A stretch of 64,000 nt of DNA from VRUE01 sp963697695 (GCA_963697695.1 OY969094.1:2294001-2358000), one strand, 5' to 3'. Numbered from the stretch's first letter, positions 41,440-50,517 are shown. The notes: a model not told the origin generated them from the letters alone. Made by a program: numbers and translations.

Positions 41440-41487
41440 TATTTGCAGGAAAACGCGAATCGACGCAATAGGGCGTGCTCGCGGCCC

Positions 41488-41493
41488 TATAAT
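41488..41493 (+). promoter_or_regulatory. TATAAT -10 box of gltB
   Basis: A consensus TATAAT 62 bases before the gltB start. No good -35 hexamer is found at 16-18 bases. Transcription would begin near 41500, leaving a leader of about 55 nt with the GGGAGG ribosome site. Confidence 0.6.
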
Positions 41494-41555
41494 CCGGCGA
41501 CTTGTCAACCCGTCGCGCGCCCGCTCGAAGAAGGCGTGGAAACCGGGAGGTCAGC

Positions 41556-44500
41556 ATGTCCGATAGCCAGTCCCGTGAGCTTCACGGCGAGCACGGCACC
41601 GTTCGTTACTCGCCCGAGCGCCCCTACCGGCCGCTCGTCTCTCCGCCCAGCGTCGAGGACAAGGACGCCTGTGCGATCTACGCGTCCGTGCGCAAAGACG
41701 CGACGCCGAGTCACGCCCCGATCGAACTGGCGATTCCGGCCCTGGGGAAGATGCTGCACCGGGCCGGCAACGTCGACGGCGAGGGCGACGGCTGCGGGCT
41801 GCTGCTCGACCTGCCGCGCAAGATCTGGGCAGAGGAGGTCCGCTCCGGCGGTCACGACCCCTCGCTGACCCTCGACGATGCCTTCGCCGTCGCCCACGTC
41901 TTCATCGAGCGCTCGCAGGACCGCGAGCGGATCCAGCACGACGCTCGCGAGCTGCTGGGCCGCGGCGGCTTCCGCATCCTCGCCGAGCGGGTCGGCGTCG
42001 TCGACTCTTCCGCGCTCGGCCCTACCGCGCGCGAGGAGGAGCCGCACTTCTGGCAGCTGGCCGGCCTCGTAGCCGACGCCTCGCGCCGCGACCGCGTCCT
42101 CTTCGACCTGCTGATCGAGCTCGAGCAGAAGCTCGGCGTCCACGTCCCGTCCTTCTCGGCGACGACCTGCGTCTACAAGGTGATGGGGGCGCCCAAGGTG
42201 CTGGGCGAGTACTACCCCGACCTGCTCGACGAGCGCTTCGAGACGATCGGCAGCTTCGGTCACAACCGCTACTCGACCAACACCTGGCCTTCCTTCAAGC
42301 GGGTCCAGCCCTTCTCGGTGCTTGGTCACAACGGCGAGATCAACACGATCGCCCAGCTGCGCCAGGAGGCGCTGATGCTGGGGGTGCCGATCCAGCCGGG
42401 CTCCTCCGACTCGCAGGACCTCAACCGCACCATCGACACCCTGATCAGCCGCGATGGCCTCAGCCTCGCCGAGGCGATGGAGATGGTGGTGCCGCCGATC
42501 GCCGAGGAGATCCGCTCGCTGCCCCCCGAACTGCACCGCTTCTACATGTACCTGCACCAGGCGATGGGCCCGTTCGCGCAGGGACCCGTGGCGCTGATCG
42601 CCCGTCACACCGATGAATGCGTGTTCTCCGCCGACGCGCTCGGGCTGCGGCCGCTGTGGCAGGTTGAAACCGCCGACGACTTCGTCTTCAGCTCCGAGCC
42701 GGGCGTCGTCCCGGTCAACGCGATGGTCGGCGAGCCGAAGCCGCTCGCCCCGGGGGAGAAGGCGCTGGTCAGGATCGACGGCCAGCGCAAGCGCTCGACC
42801 CTGCACCCCCACGACGAGATGCTACGCATCGTCCGCAAGAGCTGGCTGGAGCGCAACGGCGCCGAGGATGCCGGCCCCTACGATCGCGCTCTCGACGCCG
42901 GCGGCCCGCTCGAGGGCGGCGAGGTCCCCGGTTACTCCGACGCCGGCCCCGAGGAGCCGGTCAAGGTCTCCGATCGCGTCCTCGCCGGCTTCGGCTGGCA
43001 GCGCGACGACGTCAAACTCGTCCAGCAGATGGCCTCGAACGGGTCCGAGCCGGTCGGCTCGCTCGGCTACGACGGCCCCCTCGCCGCGCTCTCGCCCGAG
43101 CGCCAGAACCTCGCCGACTACTTCAAGGAGACGGTCGCCGTCGTCACCAACCCGGCGATCGACCGCGAACGCGAGATGGAGCACTTCTCGACCAGGACCG
43201 TGTTCGGCCGCCGCCCCTCGATCCACGCCGCAGGCGAGGACACCGGCACGGTCGAGACCGAGTTCCCGGTGATCCTCGGCGGCCATCACGAGATGGCGCC
43301 GCTCTCCGACAAGACCTACCGCGCGATCGCGCGCAAGCACCGCACCTACCTGCTCGAGGACCTTTGGGAGGAGTTCCGCGGTCGCGCCGACGTCGTCGAC
43401 ATCTCGCTGCTCGAGTCGGAGACGACGCAGGGGGCGATCGAGCGGATCAAGCAGGAGGCGGTGAAGAAAGTCCGCAACGGCGCCGAGCTGCTGGTGCTGA
43501 CCGACCGCACCGTCTACGACGCCGAGCGCCGCTACCTCGACCCTCACCTGGCGGTCTCCGCGGTCGACCAGGCGCTGAAGCAGTTCAAGGTCGAGCCGGG
43601 CGAGGAGAACCTGCGCCGCCGTTGCGGCATCGTGCTGCGCTCCGCCGCGATCCGCAACGTCCACGACACCCTGCTCGCCCTCGGGCTCGGCGCCAACGGC
43701 GTCTGTCCCTACACGATGGTCGAAGTGATCTGCGTCGAGGACTACGAGAGCGACGTATCCAACCTCTGCGACGCGCTCACCAAGGGGATCGAGAAAGTGA
43801 TCTCGACGATCGGCATCCACGAGGTGCGCGGCTACGCGCGTCAGTTCTCCTCGATCGGGGTCAAGCCCGAGCTGGCTGAGCTCTTCCAGACCGAGGCCTT
43901 CGCGGCCTCGGAGTCGGCCGGCGTCGGCTTCACCGACCTGGATGAGGACACCAACGAGCGAGCCCGCATCCTCGGTGAGGACGAGGAGGCAAAGCCGGCG
44001 AAGACCTTCCGCTTCTACCCGAAGGTCTACAAGGCTGCGATCGCCACCGCCAACGGCACCGGCTCCTACGAGGAGTACTCGGAGAAGGTGCGCGACCTGG
44101 AGCAGCAGAGCCCGATCTCGATGCGCCACATCATGGGCCTGAAAGGGGATCGCGACCCGGTCGACCCGGCCGGGGTCGATGCCGGCGTCGGCCGTCACGA
44201 CTACCCGGTGGTGATCTCCTCGATGAGCTTCGGCTCCCAGTCGGAGCCCGCCTTCCGCGCCTACGCGGAGGCGGCGAAGTCGATCAACGTGCTCTGCGTC
44301 AACGGCGAGGGTGGCGAGATCCGCGACATGTACGGGCACTACCGCAAGTGGCGCGGCCAGCAGGTCGCTTCCGGCCGCTTCGGCGTCTCCGCCGAGATGC
44401 TCAATTCCTCCTACCTCGCCGAGATCAAGATCGGCCAGGGGGCGAAGCCGGGGGAGGGCGGCCACCTGCCCGGCAAGAAGGTCTCCGAGAAGGTCGCCGC

Positions 44501-46229
44501 TGCGCGTAACGCCGCGCCCGGCACCGACCTGATCTCGCCCTCGAACAACCACGACCTCTACTCGATCGAGGACCTCGCCGAGCTGATCGACGAGCTGAAG
44601 ACGGTCAATCCCGACGTGCGCGTCTCGGTCAAGGTGCCGGTGGTGCCGAACATCGGCACGATCGGCCTCGGCATCGCCAAGGCGGGGGCGGACATCATCA
44701 CCCTCTCCGGCTTCGAGGGCGGCACCGGCGCCGCCCGCCAACACGCGCTGCGCCACGTCGGCCTGCCCTCGGACATCGGCACGCGTGCCGTGCACCGGGC
44801 GCTGATGGAGGCCGGGATCCGCAACCGGGTCGAGATCTGGGCCGACGGCGGTTACCGCCACGGCCACGACATCGTCAAGCTGCACTGCCTCGGCGCCAAC
44901 CGGGTCGGCTTCGGCACTCTGGCGATGGTCAGCCTCGGCTGCACGATCTGCCGCGGCTGCCAGCTGGACACCTGTCACGTCGGCATCGCGACTCAGATCG
45001 AGACGGTCGAGCAGGCCCAGGAGCACGGCTTGAAGAAGTTCACGCCGCAGGAGGTCGACCTCGCCGCCGAGAGCTGCGCCCGCTTCTTCCAGGCGATGGG
45101 CGAGGAGGTCAAGCAGGTCGTCGCCTCGCTCGGCTACGAGCGCGCCCAGGACCTGGTCGGCCGCTACGACCTGCTCGAGCAGGTCTCCCACCACGAGTCG
45201 ATCGACCTGGCGCCGCTGATCACGCCGCTGGAGGAGTTCCTCGACCTCGAGCCGATCGACCTGCCGGTCGGCGAGGAGCTCGAGGAGGCGCGGGCCGAGG
45301 CCGGCCTCGTCGTCGCCCGCCCGATCCGGATGGAGGCGAAGCAGGCATCGGCGCAGATCGGCGCCCTCGCCGGCGACATCTGCTCGGGTCGCACCGTGCG
45401 CAACCAGTTCCCCCGCGCCACCGACGCCAACGACCGCGTCCTCGGCACCGAGCTCTCCGGGGCGATCTCGCGCTCGCGGATCTTCGAGGACGGGCCGGAG
45501 TCGAGCGATGACGTGCTGGCCAGCCTCGAGTTCAACGGCGGCTCGGTCGCCGGGCAGGGGCTCGGCGCCTTCAACTCCTATGGCGTCTCGATCCGGGTCG
45601 AGGGCGGTGCCCAGGACGGCGTCGGCAAGACGATGCTGGGCGGGACCGTGTCCGTGCTCAAGGGCAAGGGCGCCAAGGGCAAACGGGTCAACGGCTCGGT
45701 CGGCAAGTCCTTCGCCTACGGCGCCCAGCGCGGCCGCCTCGTCGTCCAGGGCTCGGCCGACTCGCGCTTCTGCATCCGCCTCTCCGGCGCCGACGTGGTG
45801 CTTGCGGGGGAACCGGAAGAAGACATTGACGACGGCCGCGGCTGCATCGTCGACCGCGCCAACGCCAAGGGCTTCGCCTTCGAGTACATGACCTCGGGCC
45901 GGGCCGTCGTGCTCGGGGACATCGGGCCCTGGGCCTGCGCCGGGATGACCGGCGGCCGGGTCTATGTCCGCCACGGCGCCTTCGGCATCGACCGCGCGGC
46001 GATCGAACGCCGTCTCGGCGAGGGGGCCAAGGTCGAGCTGAAAGAGCTCGACGCGGAGGGGCTGCTCGACGTCGACGAGCTGCTCGGTCACTACGCCAAC
46101 GAGCTGCGGGCGACCGGTCAGGACGAGGAGGCCGAGCGAATCCTCGGCCTCGCGGCAGAAGCCGGCGACAAATTCCTCATGGTCCTGCCCCACAAGGTGC
46201 AGGCCGACCCGAGCATCTCGACTGAGTGA
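41556..46229 (+). CDS. gltB: Glutamate synthase large subunit
   Basis: A 1557-residue enzyme making glutamate from 2-oxoglutarate and glutamine. Domains in order: class II glutamine amidotransferase (nucleophile probably C39 in VEDKDACAIYA, exposed after removal of a 38-residue propeptide); central domain; FMN/synthase domain with VSVKVPVVPNIGTIGLGIAKAGADII. The iron-sulfur cysteines are C1129, C1135 and C1140 (CTICRGCQLDTC), and a GxGxG C-terminal domain starts near 1320. The amidotransferase start ACAIYA differs from the usual CGVGF. No gltD small subunit adjoins. ATG 41556 has GGGAGG 5 bases upstream. Confidence 0.92.
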   Translation: MSDSQSRELHGEHGTVRYSPERPYRPLVSPPSVEDKDACAIYASVRKDATPSHAPIELAIPALGKMLHRAGNVDGEGDGCGLLLDLPRKIWAEEVRSGGHDPSLTLDDAFAVAHVFIERSQDRERIQHDARELLGRGGFRILAERVGVVDSSALGPTAREEEPHFWQLAGLVADASRRDRVLFDLLIELEQKLGVHVPSFSATTCVYKVMGAPKVLGEYYPDLLDERFETIGSFGHNRYSTNTWPSFKRVQPFSVLGHNGEINTIAQLRQEALMLGVPIQPGSSDSQDLNRTIDTLISRDGLSLAEAMEMVVPPIAEEIRSLPPELHRFYMYLHQAMGPFAQGPVALIARHTDECVFSADALGLRPLWQVETADDFVFSSEPGVVPVNAMVGEPKPLAPGEKALVRIDGQRKRSTLHPHDEMLRIVRKSWLERNGAEDAGPYDRALDAGGPLEGGEVPGYSDAGPEEPVKVSDRVLAGFGWQRDDVKLVQQMASNGSEPVGSLGYDGPLAALSPERQNLADYFKETVAVVTNPAIDREREMEHFSTRTVFGRRPSIHAAGEDTGTVETEFPVILGGHHEMAPLSDKTYRAIARKHRTYLLEDLWEEFRGRADVVDISLLESETTQGAIERIKQEAVKKVRNGAELLVLTDRTVYDAERRYLDPHLAVSAVDQALKQFKVEPGEENLRRRCGIVLRSAAIRNVHDTLLALGLGANGVCPYTMVEVICVEDYESDVSNLCDALTKGIEKVISTIGIHEVRGYARQFSSIGVKPELAELFQTEAFAASESAGVGFTDLDEDTNERARILGEDEEAKPAKTFRFYPKVYKAAIATANGTGSYEEYSEKVRDLEQQSPISMRHIMGLKGDRDPVDPAGVDAGVGRHDYPVVISSMSFGSQSEPAFRAYAEAAKSINVLCVNGEGGEIRDMYGHYRKWRGQQVASGRFGVSAEMLNSSYLAEIKIGQGAKPGEGGHLPGKKVSEKVAAARNAAPGTDLISPSNNHDLYSIEDLAELIDELKTVNPDVRVSVKVPVVPNIGTIGLGIAKAGADIITLSGFEGGTGAARQHALRHVGLPSDIGTRAVHRALMEAGIRNRVEIWADGGYRHGHDIVKLHCLGANRVGFGTLAMVSLGCTICRGCQLDTCHVGIATQIETVEQAQEHGLKKFTPQEVDLAAESCARFFQAMGEEVKQVVASLGYERAQDLVGRYDLLEQVSHHESIDLAPLITPLEEFLDLEPIDLPVGEELEEARAEAGLVVARPIRMEAKQASAQIGALAGDICSGRTVRNQFPRATDANDRVLGTELSGAISRSRIFEDGPESSDDVLASLEFNGGSVAGQGLGAFNSYGVSIRVEGGAQDGVGKTMLGGTVSVLKGKGAKGKRVNGSVGKSFAYGAQRGRLVVQGSADSRFCIRLSGADVVLAGEPEEDIDDGRGCIVDRANAKGFAFEYMTSGRAVVLGDIGPWACAGMTGGRVYVRHGAFGIDRAAIERRLGEGAKVELKELDAEGLLDVDELLGHYANELRATGQDEEAERILGLAAEAGDKFLMVLPHKVQADPSISTE

Positions 46230-46242
46230 GTCGGTGGCGGGA

Positions 46243-46345
46243 GAGGCACGTGGATGCCTCCCCGCCGGAACCCGCGCCAGCACTTTCCAGAAGGACCGAG
46301 GTTCAGCGGCTCACAAGTTCCTCTGGGGAGGCATCCACGTGCCTC
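46243..46345. repeat. Inverted-repeat pair F1 downstream of gltB
   Basis: Positions 46243-46263 are the exact reverse complement of 46325-46345 (21 bp). Each arm also folds on itself: GAGGCA and TGCCTC flank six bases. Two self-palindromic units in opposite orientation is the layout called a REPIN. The 61-nt spacer contains the left arm of pair F2. It starts 13 bases after the gltB stop. Confidence 0.85.
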
Positions 46346-46465
46346 CCAAGCAGCGGAAGCTCTCATCGAGATGCTCTCCTGCTTGAGCTGCGTAGGGACG
46401 GCGACCTGCTGATCGAGCTGGACAGAGGGACGGGTTCCCTCCGGAGGGAACTTGTGAGCCGCTGA
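46303..46465. repeat. Inverted-repeat pair F2, interlocked with F1 and F3
   Basis: Positions 46303-46321 are the exact reverse complement of 46447-46465 (19 bp). Its left arm lies inside the F1 spacer, and its own spacer holds the right arm of F1 and the left arm of F3. The right arm is overlapped by a perfect 18-bp palindrome, GTTCCCTCC/GGAGGGAAC at 46434-46451. Confidence 0.85.
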
Positions 46466-46525
46466 CGGCTTGAGCCCTTAGAGGGATTCCGACGCGGGTT
46501 CCCGCAGGAGGGGACCCGTCCCTCT
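46424..46525. repeat. Inverted-repeat pair F3 between gltB and the coiled-coil gene
   Basis: Positions 46424-46442 pair with 46507-46525 over 19 bp with a single T/G wobble. Its spacer contains the right arm of F2. The right end covers the first base of the stop codon of the minus-strand gene at 46525. Together F1-F3 fill 46243-46525, the whole non-coding gap of 295 bases, in which I see no gene. Confidence 0.8.
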
Positions 46526-46941
46526 CAGCGGCTGGTGCGGGTCAGCAGGTCGCCGATGGTGCGGATCTCGCGTAGGAGGCCGTCGAGCATCTGCTCGGTG
46601 TTCGTATGGATCCGCCACTCGGCGTACTTGCGGTCCTGCTCGACTTCGTCGAGGCGCTGCTCTAGCGCCTCGGTGCGCTGATCGATCGCGTTGATGCGCT
46701 TGTTGAGGCGCTTCTCCGTCTTGCGGACGCGTCGCTTGATGAAGTAGCTGGTCTCCTCGCGCAGGGCGTCGAGTTCGCGTCGCAGATCCGGGTTGTCGCT
46801 GCCCTCCTGCTCCGCCAGCATCTCCTCGACGCCCACCCGCACCCGCTCGATCTCCTCGTGCAGGCGCTCGCGGGCGCGCTCCGCGGCGACCGCCGGAGAG
46901 TCGGGAGAGGCAGGATCGTCTGGGCCGGGATGCCAGCTCAC
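46525..46941 (-). CDS. Coiled-coil protein, 138 residues
   Basis: Almost entirely charged helix from residue 18 onward (ERARERLHEEIERVRVGVEEMLAEQEG...RVRKTEKRLNKRINAIDQRTEALEQRLDEVEQ), with no membrane segment. The N-terminus is proline-rich (MSWHPGPDDPASPDSPAV). The GTG start follows TAGCAT (46953-46948) by 6 bases. Function unknown; it could be a scaffold or an adaptor for the neighbouring FHA protein. Confidence 0.65.
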   Translation of the reverse strand: MSWHPGPDDPASPDSPAVAAERARERLHEEIERVRVGVEEMLAEQEGSDNPDLRRELDALREETSYFIKRRVRKTEKRLNKRINAIDQRTEALEQRLDEVEQDRKYAEWRIHTNTEQMLDGLLREIRTIGDLLTRTSR

Positions 46942-46981
46942 ACCCCCATGCTAGGGGGGCTGGTGGCCGGAATTTCCGGAT

Positions 46982-47557
46982 TTATCCCTCGAGCGCGAAG
47001 AGGCGGAAGCGGCCGACCATCAGCTCGTCCCCGTTTGCCAGCCTGCCCCACTCGACGAGATCGCCGTTGAGGAAGATGCCGTTGAGGCTGCGATCGTCGA
47101 GCACCCGCAGAGAATCGGGCTGCTCGGAGACGATCAGGGCGTGGCGGCGCGAGACGCTCGGATCGTCGAGCCGGATGTCGGCGGTGATGCTGCGGCCGAT
47201 CCTGGTCCAACCCCGTTCGATCGGGAAGACCTGAATCCCACCGGCTTTTTCCTGGTAAGCGAGGTAGTTGCCGGCTTTGGGCAGCAGGGCGCGGGCCGTC
47301 TCCAGCCAGGCGGGAGGCGTGCTCGCGGTCGGAACGGAGATCTCCGCCGTCTGGCCATGCTCCTGCCTCGACTCGAAGATCGAGTCGCGATTGAACTCCG
47401 AAGCGCCGCAGCGCGGGCAGGCGGGCAGGCGGTCGTTCTCCCTCAGGAAGAGCTGAGAGCCGCAGGCGACGCAGAAAAACGTCCCCGAACCCGGGAATAC
47501 ACCCGTAGCGAAGCTGTCAACACCGATGCCGGGACTAGTACTGGTACTCGAAAAAAT
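46982..47557 (-). CDS. Zinc-ribbon plus FHA-domain protein, start unresolved
   Basis: The frame encodes a zinc ribbon (FFCVACGSQLFLRENDRLPACPRCG) followed by a C-terminal FHA phosphothreonine-binding domain (TRIGRSITADIRLDDPSVSRRHALIV, then SLNGIFLNGDLVEWGRLANGDELMVGRFRLF). An in-frame TGA lies at 47563-47561, and no ATG, GTG or TTG occurs before the ribbon. Two readings fit. One is ATT initiation at 47557, 7 bases after AAGGAG. The other is ATG 47564 (or 47591) brought into frame by loss of one T in the run of six T's at 47556-47551, by slippage or sequence error. It probably reads Ser/Thr kinase signals, for instance for the penicillin-binding protein nearby. Confidence 0.7.
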   Translation of the reverse strand: MFSSTSTSPGIGVDSFATGVFPGSGTFFCVACGSQLFLRENDRLPACPRCGASEFNRDSIFESRQEHGQTAEISVPTASTPPAWLETARALLPKAGNYLAYQEKAGGIQVFPIERGWTRIGRSITADIRLDDPSVSRRHALIVSEQPDSLRVLDDRSLNGIFLNGDLVEWGRLANGDELMVGRFRLFALEG

Positions 47558-47685
47558 GGATCATCTCCTTCCCGGCGCCTCCACATTTCATGGTAGCGCC
47601 TTCAGCTCCATGTTGCATAAGTCATTTGCCGCATTTTGGTCATTCCGGCAACTGAGCCGAGCCTGAGACTAGAATCGCGCCGCCG

Positions 47686-48204
47686 ATGGGTCACGTCAGC
47701 GCAGAAGTCGAGATCGACGCACCCCGCGAGCGGGTTTTCGAGGCCATCTCCGACCTGGCCACGCGGCCCGCGTTCCTCGACCACTTCGTCTCGGGCTACC
47801 GCCTGACCCGGATCGAGTCCAGCGGGGTCGGCGCCGGGGCTCGCTTCCGTTTTTCGACCGGACGGCGGGGGGTCTGGTTCGACACGACGATCGACGAGCT
47901 CGAAGCTCCTCACCGGATCGTCGAGCACGGCCGCGGCGGTCGCCTCAACCGGGTGCCCTCGACGACGCTCTGGGAGCTGACCGAGGGGCCGGGATCGTTG
48001 ACGACCGTTCGCGTCTCCTACTGGACGGAGCCCTCGCACCCCGCTGACCGGGCCATCGAGAGGGTGGCGGCGGCCACTTCCTTCCGCGAGCGCCACTGGC
48101 GCGAGGCGCTGCGGCGCCTGCGGGACATGCTCGAGGCGGAAGAGTCGAGTGCCGATCGCGTCGCCGTGGCGGGGGGCAACCCTCACGCGACCGGTATTCC
48201 CTGA
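47686..48204 (+). CDS. SRPBCC (START-like) family protein
   Basis: A 172-residue helix-grip protein: HVSAEVEIDAPRERVFEAISDLATRPAFLDHFVSGYRL at the start, then GARFRFSTGRRGVWFDTTIDELEAPHRIVEHGRGG and the long C-terminal helix RHWREALRRLRDMLEAEE. Members bind lipids or other hydrophobic ligands; this one cannot be assigned further. TAGAAT (47670-47675) is 10 bases before the ATG. The 118 bases between this gene and the FHA protein hold only these divergent starts. Confidence 0.8.
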   Translation: MGHVSAEVEIDAPRERVFEAISDLATRPAFLDHFVSGYRLTRIESSGVGAGARFRFSTGRRGVWFDTTIDELEAPHRIVEHGRGGRLNRVPSTTLWELTEGPGSLTTVRVSYWTEPSHPADRAIERVAAATSFRERHWREALRRLRDMLEAEESSADRVAVAGGNPHATGIP

Positions 48205-48231
48205 GCCGGTCTTTATAGACTCTCGCCGCCG

Positions 48232-48780
48232 ATGGCCGCCTCCCGCAGATTCGCCCTGCCACTGCTTACCGCGCTTGCGCTCGCGGCGCTCGTCGTCGGC
48301 GTTTCGGCTTGTGGATACGAGAGCCATTCCAAGGAGGTCGTCGAGGGGGAGCCGGTGCAGCTCGGAGAGCTCCACTACAACGTCATCTTCTCTCGCTTCC
48401 TCAACCCGGACGACAACGAGGACTCGGCCTATCTCGTCGGCCAGCCGCCGCCGAAGGAGGGCTCCGCTTACTTCGGCGTCTTCTTCGAAGTGCAGAACGA
48501 CAGCGACGAGGCGCAGACCCTGGCCGACTCGCTGACGATCGTCGACGCCGACCACGAGATCTTCGACGCGATCCCCAGCGAAAGCCTCTACGCGCTGCCG
48601 CTCGGTGGCGAAGTCGAATCGCAGGAACAGGTGCCGATCCTCGACTCGACGCCGGAGCAGGGCCCGATCGAGGGCTCGGTCGCCATCTTCGAACTGCCGG
48701 CCTCGGCCTCCGAGAACCGGCCGCTGATCCTCGAGATTCCCGGTCCCGACGGCCCGGGTGAGGTCACCCTCGACCTCTAG
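48232..48780 (+). CDS. Lipoprotein with DUF4352-like domain
   Basis: A 182-residue protein with a lipoprotein signal ending VGVSAC (C27), then a beta-rich domain (LGELHYNVIFSRFLN, AYFGVFFEVQNDSDEAQTLADSLTIVDADHEIFDAI). That is the immunoglobulin-like pattern of DUF4352 telokin-like proteins. It is anchored on the outer face of the membrane. TAGACT (48216-48221) lies 10 bases before the ATG. It converges on the penicillin-binding protein gene. Confidence 0.75.
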   Translation: MAASRRFALPLLTALALAALVVGVSACGYESHSKEVVEGEPVQLGELHYNVIFSRFLNPDDNEDSAYLVGQPPPKEGSAYFGVFFEVQNDSDEAQTLADSLTIVDADHEIFDAIPSESLYALPLGGEVESQEQVPILDSTPEQGPIEGSVAIFELPASASENRPLILEIPGPDGPGEVTLDL

Positions 48781-48786
48781 TCGGAC

Positions 48787-50517
48787 CTAGAGACCGGCCG
48801 AGAGGACTTCGGCCGCCGCCGGCGCGGCGACTTCGCCGCCTGCGGCTTCAGCTTCGATCAGCAGCACGCCGACCGCCAGCCGTGGCTTTTCGGCCGGGGC
48901 GAAGGCGATGAACCAGGCGTCCTTGATCTGCTCCGGGGTCTCGGCGTTCTCCTGGCCCGGCTTCGGCCCCAGCTCGGCGGTGCCGGTCTTGCCGGCCACC
49001 TGCGCCTCGGCGATCGCGCCAGCCGTGCCGGTTCCGCCGGCCACCACGCCGACCATCAGTTCGGTCAGTTCCTCGGCGATCTGGGCCGACATCACCCGCT
49101 CGGGCTCCATCTCGGGGCGAAGCTTGCGGTTCCTCACCACCGAGGTCGGTTGGCGAACGCCGCCGTTGGCGATCGTCTGCGCCACGCTCGCCATCTGCAG
49201 CGGCGTCGCCAGCACTTCACCTTGGCCGATCGCGCTCACGCCGAGGTCGAGTTCGTCCCCGATCTCGGTCGGAATGCTCGACTCGGGCGGTTCGATCTCA
49301 TCGACGATGTGGCTCTCGTAGAGGGTCGGGGGCGAGTTGAAGCCGAAGCGTTCGGCGGCCGCCACCAGTTCGTCGTTGCCGACCTTGGGCCCGAGCGGGG
49401 CGAAGTCGGCGTTGCAGGACTCGGCGAAGGCTTGGCGGAAGGTGCCGCCGCAGTACTCGCCGTTGGCGTTTTCGATGAAGCGCCCGCCGACGTTGACGCC
49501 GTTGGTGATTTCGAATTCCTCCTCGAGCGAGACCACGCCCTTTTGCAGAGCCGCCGCGGTGGTGATCGTCTTGAAGGTCGAGCCGGGGGGCTGGGGCGCC
49601 GAGAAGGCCTGGCCGGCGAGGGCGCGGACGTCGCCGTTGCGGGTGTCGAGCACCGCGACGCCGCCGGCCCGACCGGCGAGGGCCGAGACCGCAGCCAACT
49701 GGAGGTCCGGGTCGATCGTCGTCTTCACCGCGGCACCCGGGCGCGGCTCGGAGCGGGCGAGCACCCGGGAGCCTGTGAGCTCCGAGGTGGCGAGGAGCGA
49801 TCCCCCGGGCCTGCCGGCGAGGCGGGCGTTGAAGGCCCGCTCGAGCCCGCTGATCCCGACCGGCGTTTCGGGAGGGAAGCCCTGCCGAGCAAGGGCAGGC
49901 AGATCGTCTTCTTCGGCCATGCCGACTTCGCCGGTGATGTCGATCGCCTCGCTGCCCAGCGGGTGTTCGCGAGCGTCGGCCGGCCCCTCGGCCAGCGGCG
50001 AGCCGTCGCCGGCGAGGATCGGCGCCCGGGGCGCCAGCTCGGTTTCGTTCTCGAGCTGCTCGCCGCGTCGCAAGCCGGGAAATACGAGGCTCGGATCCCA
50101 GGCGATGCCACCGTCGGCGAAGCGCAGCTCGAGGTTGGCCTCGATCGAGCCGAAGGCGACAGTCGTCGCGACCACCGCCACCGGGACGACCGTCGCTCCA
50201 TCCGCCTCGGTCGAGTCCTCGGGCGAATCCGGATCGATCGAGCGCAGCGTCGAGATCTCCGCAGAGTCGCGGTAGGCGGCGGCGAAATCCTCGCGGTCGA
50301 TTTCCCGGCGCGAGGCCTGGTTCAGCTCCCGGTACATCGCGCCGAGATCGTTCCGTGCCCAGGCCTGGGTAAAGCGCTCGGCTACGTCCTTCTCGGGCGA
50401 CCCTGGGGCACCGGCAATCGCTCCGATCACGAAGGCGATCACGGCGATGGCCGTGAGGGGAAGCGTGCGGGTGAGGAGACGCCGGCGTCGCTCTGCTGCC
50501 TGCTTGCTTCTATTCAC
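48787..50517 (-). CDS. Penicillin-binding protein (transpeptidase, MecA-type N-terminus)
   Basis: A 576-residue class B penicillin-binding protein that cross-links peptidoglycan. It has a membrane anchor (about 15-37), an NTF2-like MecA_N domain (about 45-150), a dimerisation part, and a transpeptidase domain with SxxK S313-K316 (PGSTFKTI), SxN in AESCNADFAPLG and KTGT in VAGKTGTAEL. The MecA-type N-terminus occurs in many actinobacterial PbpA-like proteins and does not by itself mean beta-lactam resistance. The GTG start at 50517 is only two bases from the divergent marP start, so its promoter must lie within marP. Confidence 0.9.
   Translation of the reverse strand: MNRSKQAAERRRRLLTRTLPLTAIAVIAFVIGAIAGAPGSPEKDVAERFTQAWARNDLGAMYRELNQASRREIDREDFAAAYRDSAEISTLRSIDPDSPEDSTEADGATVVPVAVVATTVAFGSIEANLELRFADGGIAWDPSLVFPGLRRGEQLENETELAPRAPILAGDGSPLAEGPADAREHPLGSEAIDITGEVGMAEEDDLPALARQGFPPETPVGISGLERAFNARLAGRPGGSLLATSELTGSRVLARSEPRPGAAVKTTIDPDLQLAAVSALAGRAGGVAVLDTRNGDVRALAGQAFSAPQPPGSTFKTITTAAALQKGVVSLEEEFEITNGVNVGGRFIENANGEYCGGTFRQAFAESCNADFAPLGPKVGNDELVAAAERFGFNSPPTLYESHIVDEIEPPESSIPTEIGDELDLGVSAIGQGEVLATPLQMASVAQTIANGGVRQPTSVVRNRKLRPEMEPERVMSAQIAEELTELMVGVVAGGTGTAGAIAEAQVAGKTGTAELGPKPGQENAETPEQIKDAWFIAFAPAEKPRLAVGVLLIEAEAAGGEVAAPAAAEVLSAGL

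Noticed and set aside
41494..41555. Glutamine riboswitch in the gltB leader
   Set aside because: The 55-nt leader is too short and lacks the glnA/downstream-peptide motif.
46230..46524. CRISPR-like array after gltB
   Set aside because: Repeats are inverted pairs with different sequences, not direct repeats with regular spacers, and no cas genes are present.
47141..47596. Plus-strand open frame opposite the FHA protein
   Set aside because: It has no recognisable motif, while the minus strand gives a clear zinc ribbon and FHA domain.
48787..50517. Beta-lactam resistance gene (MecA-like)
   Set aside because: The MecA_N domain is common in ordinary actinobacterial class B penicillin-binding proteins; nothing shows acquired resistance.
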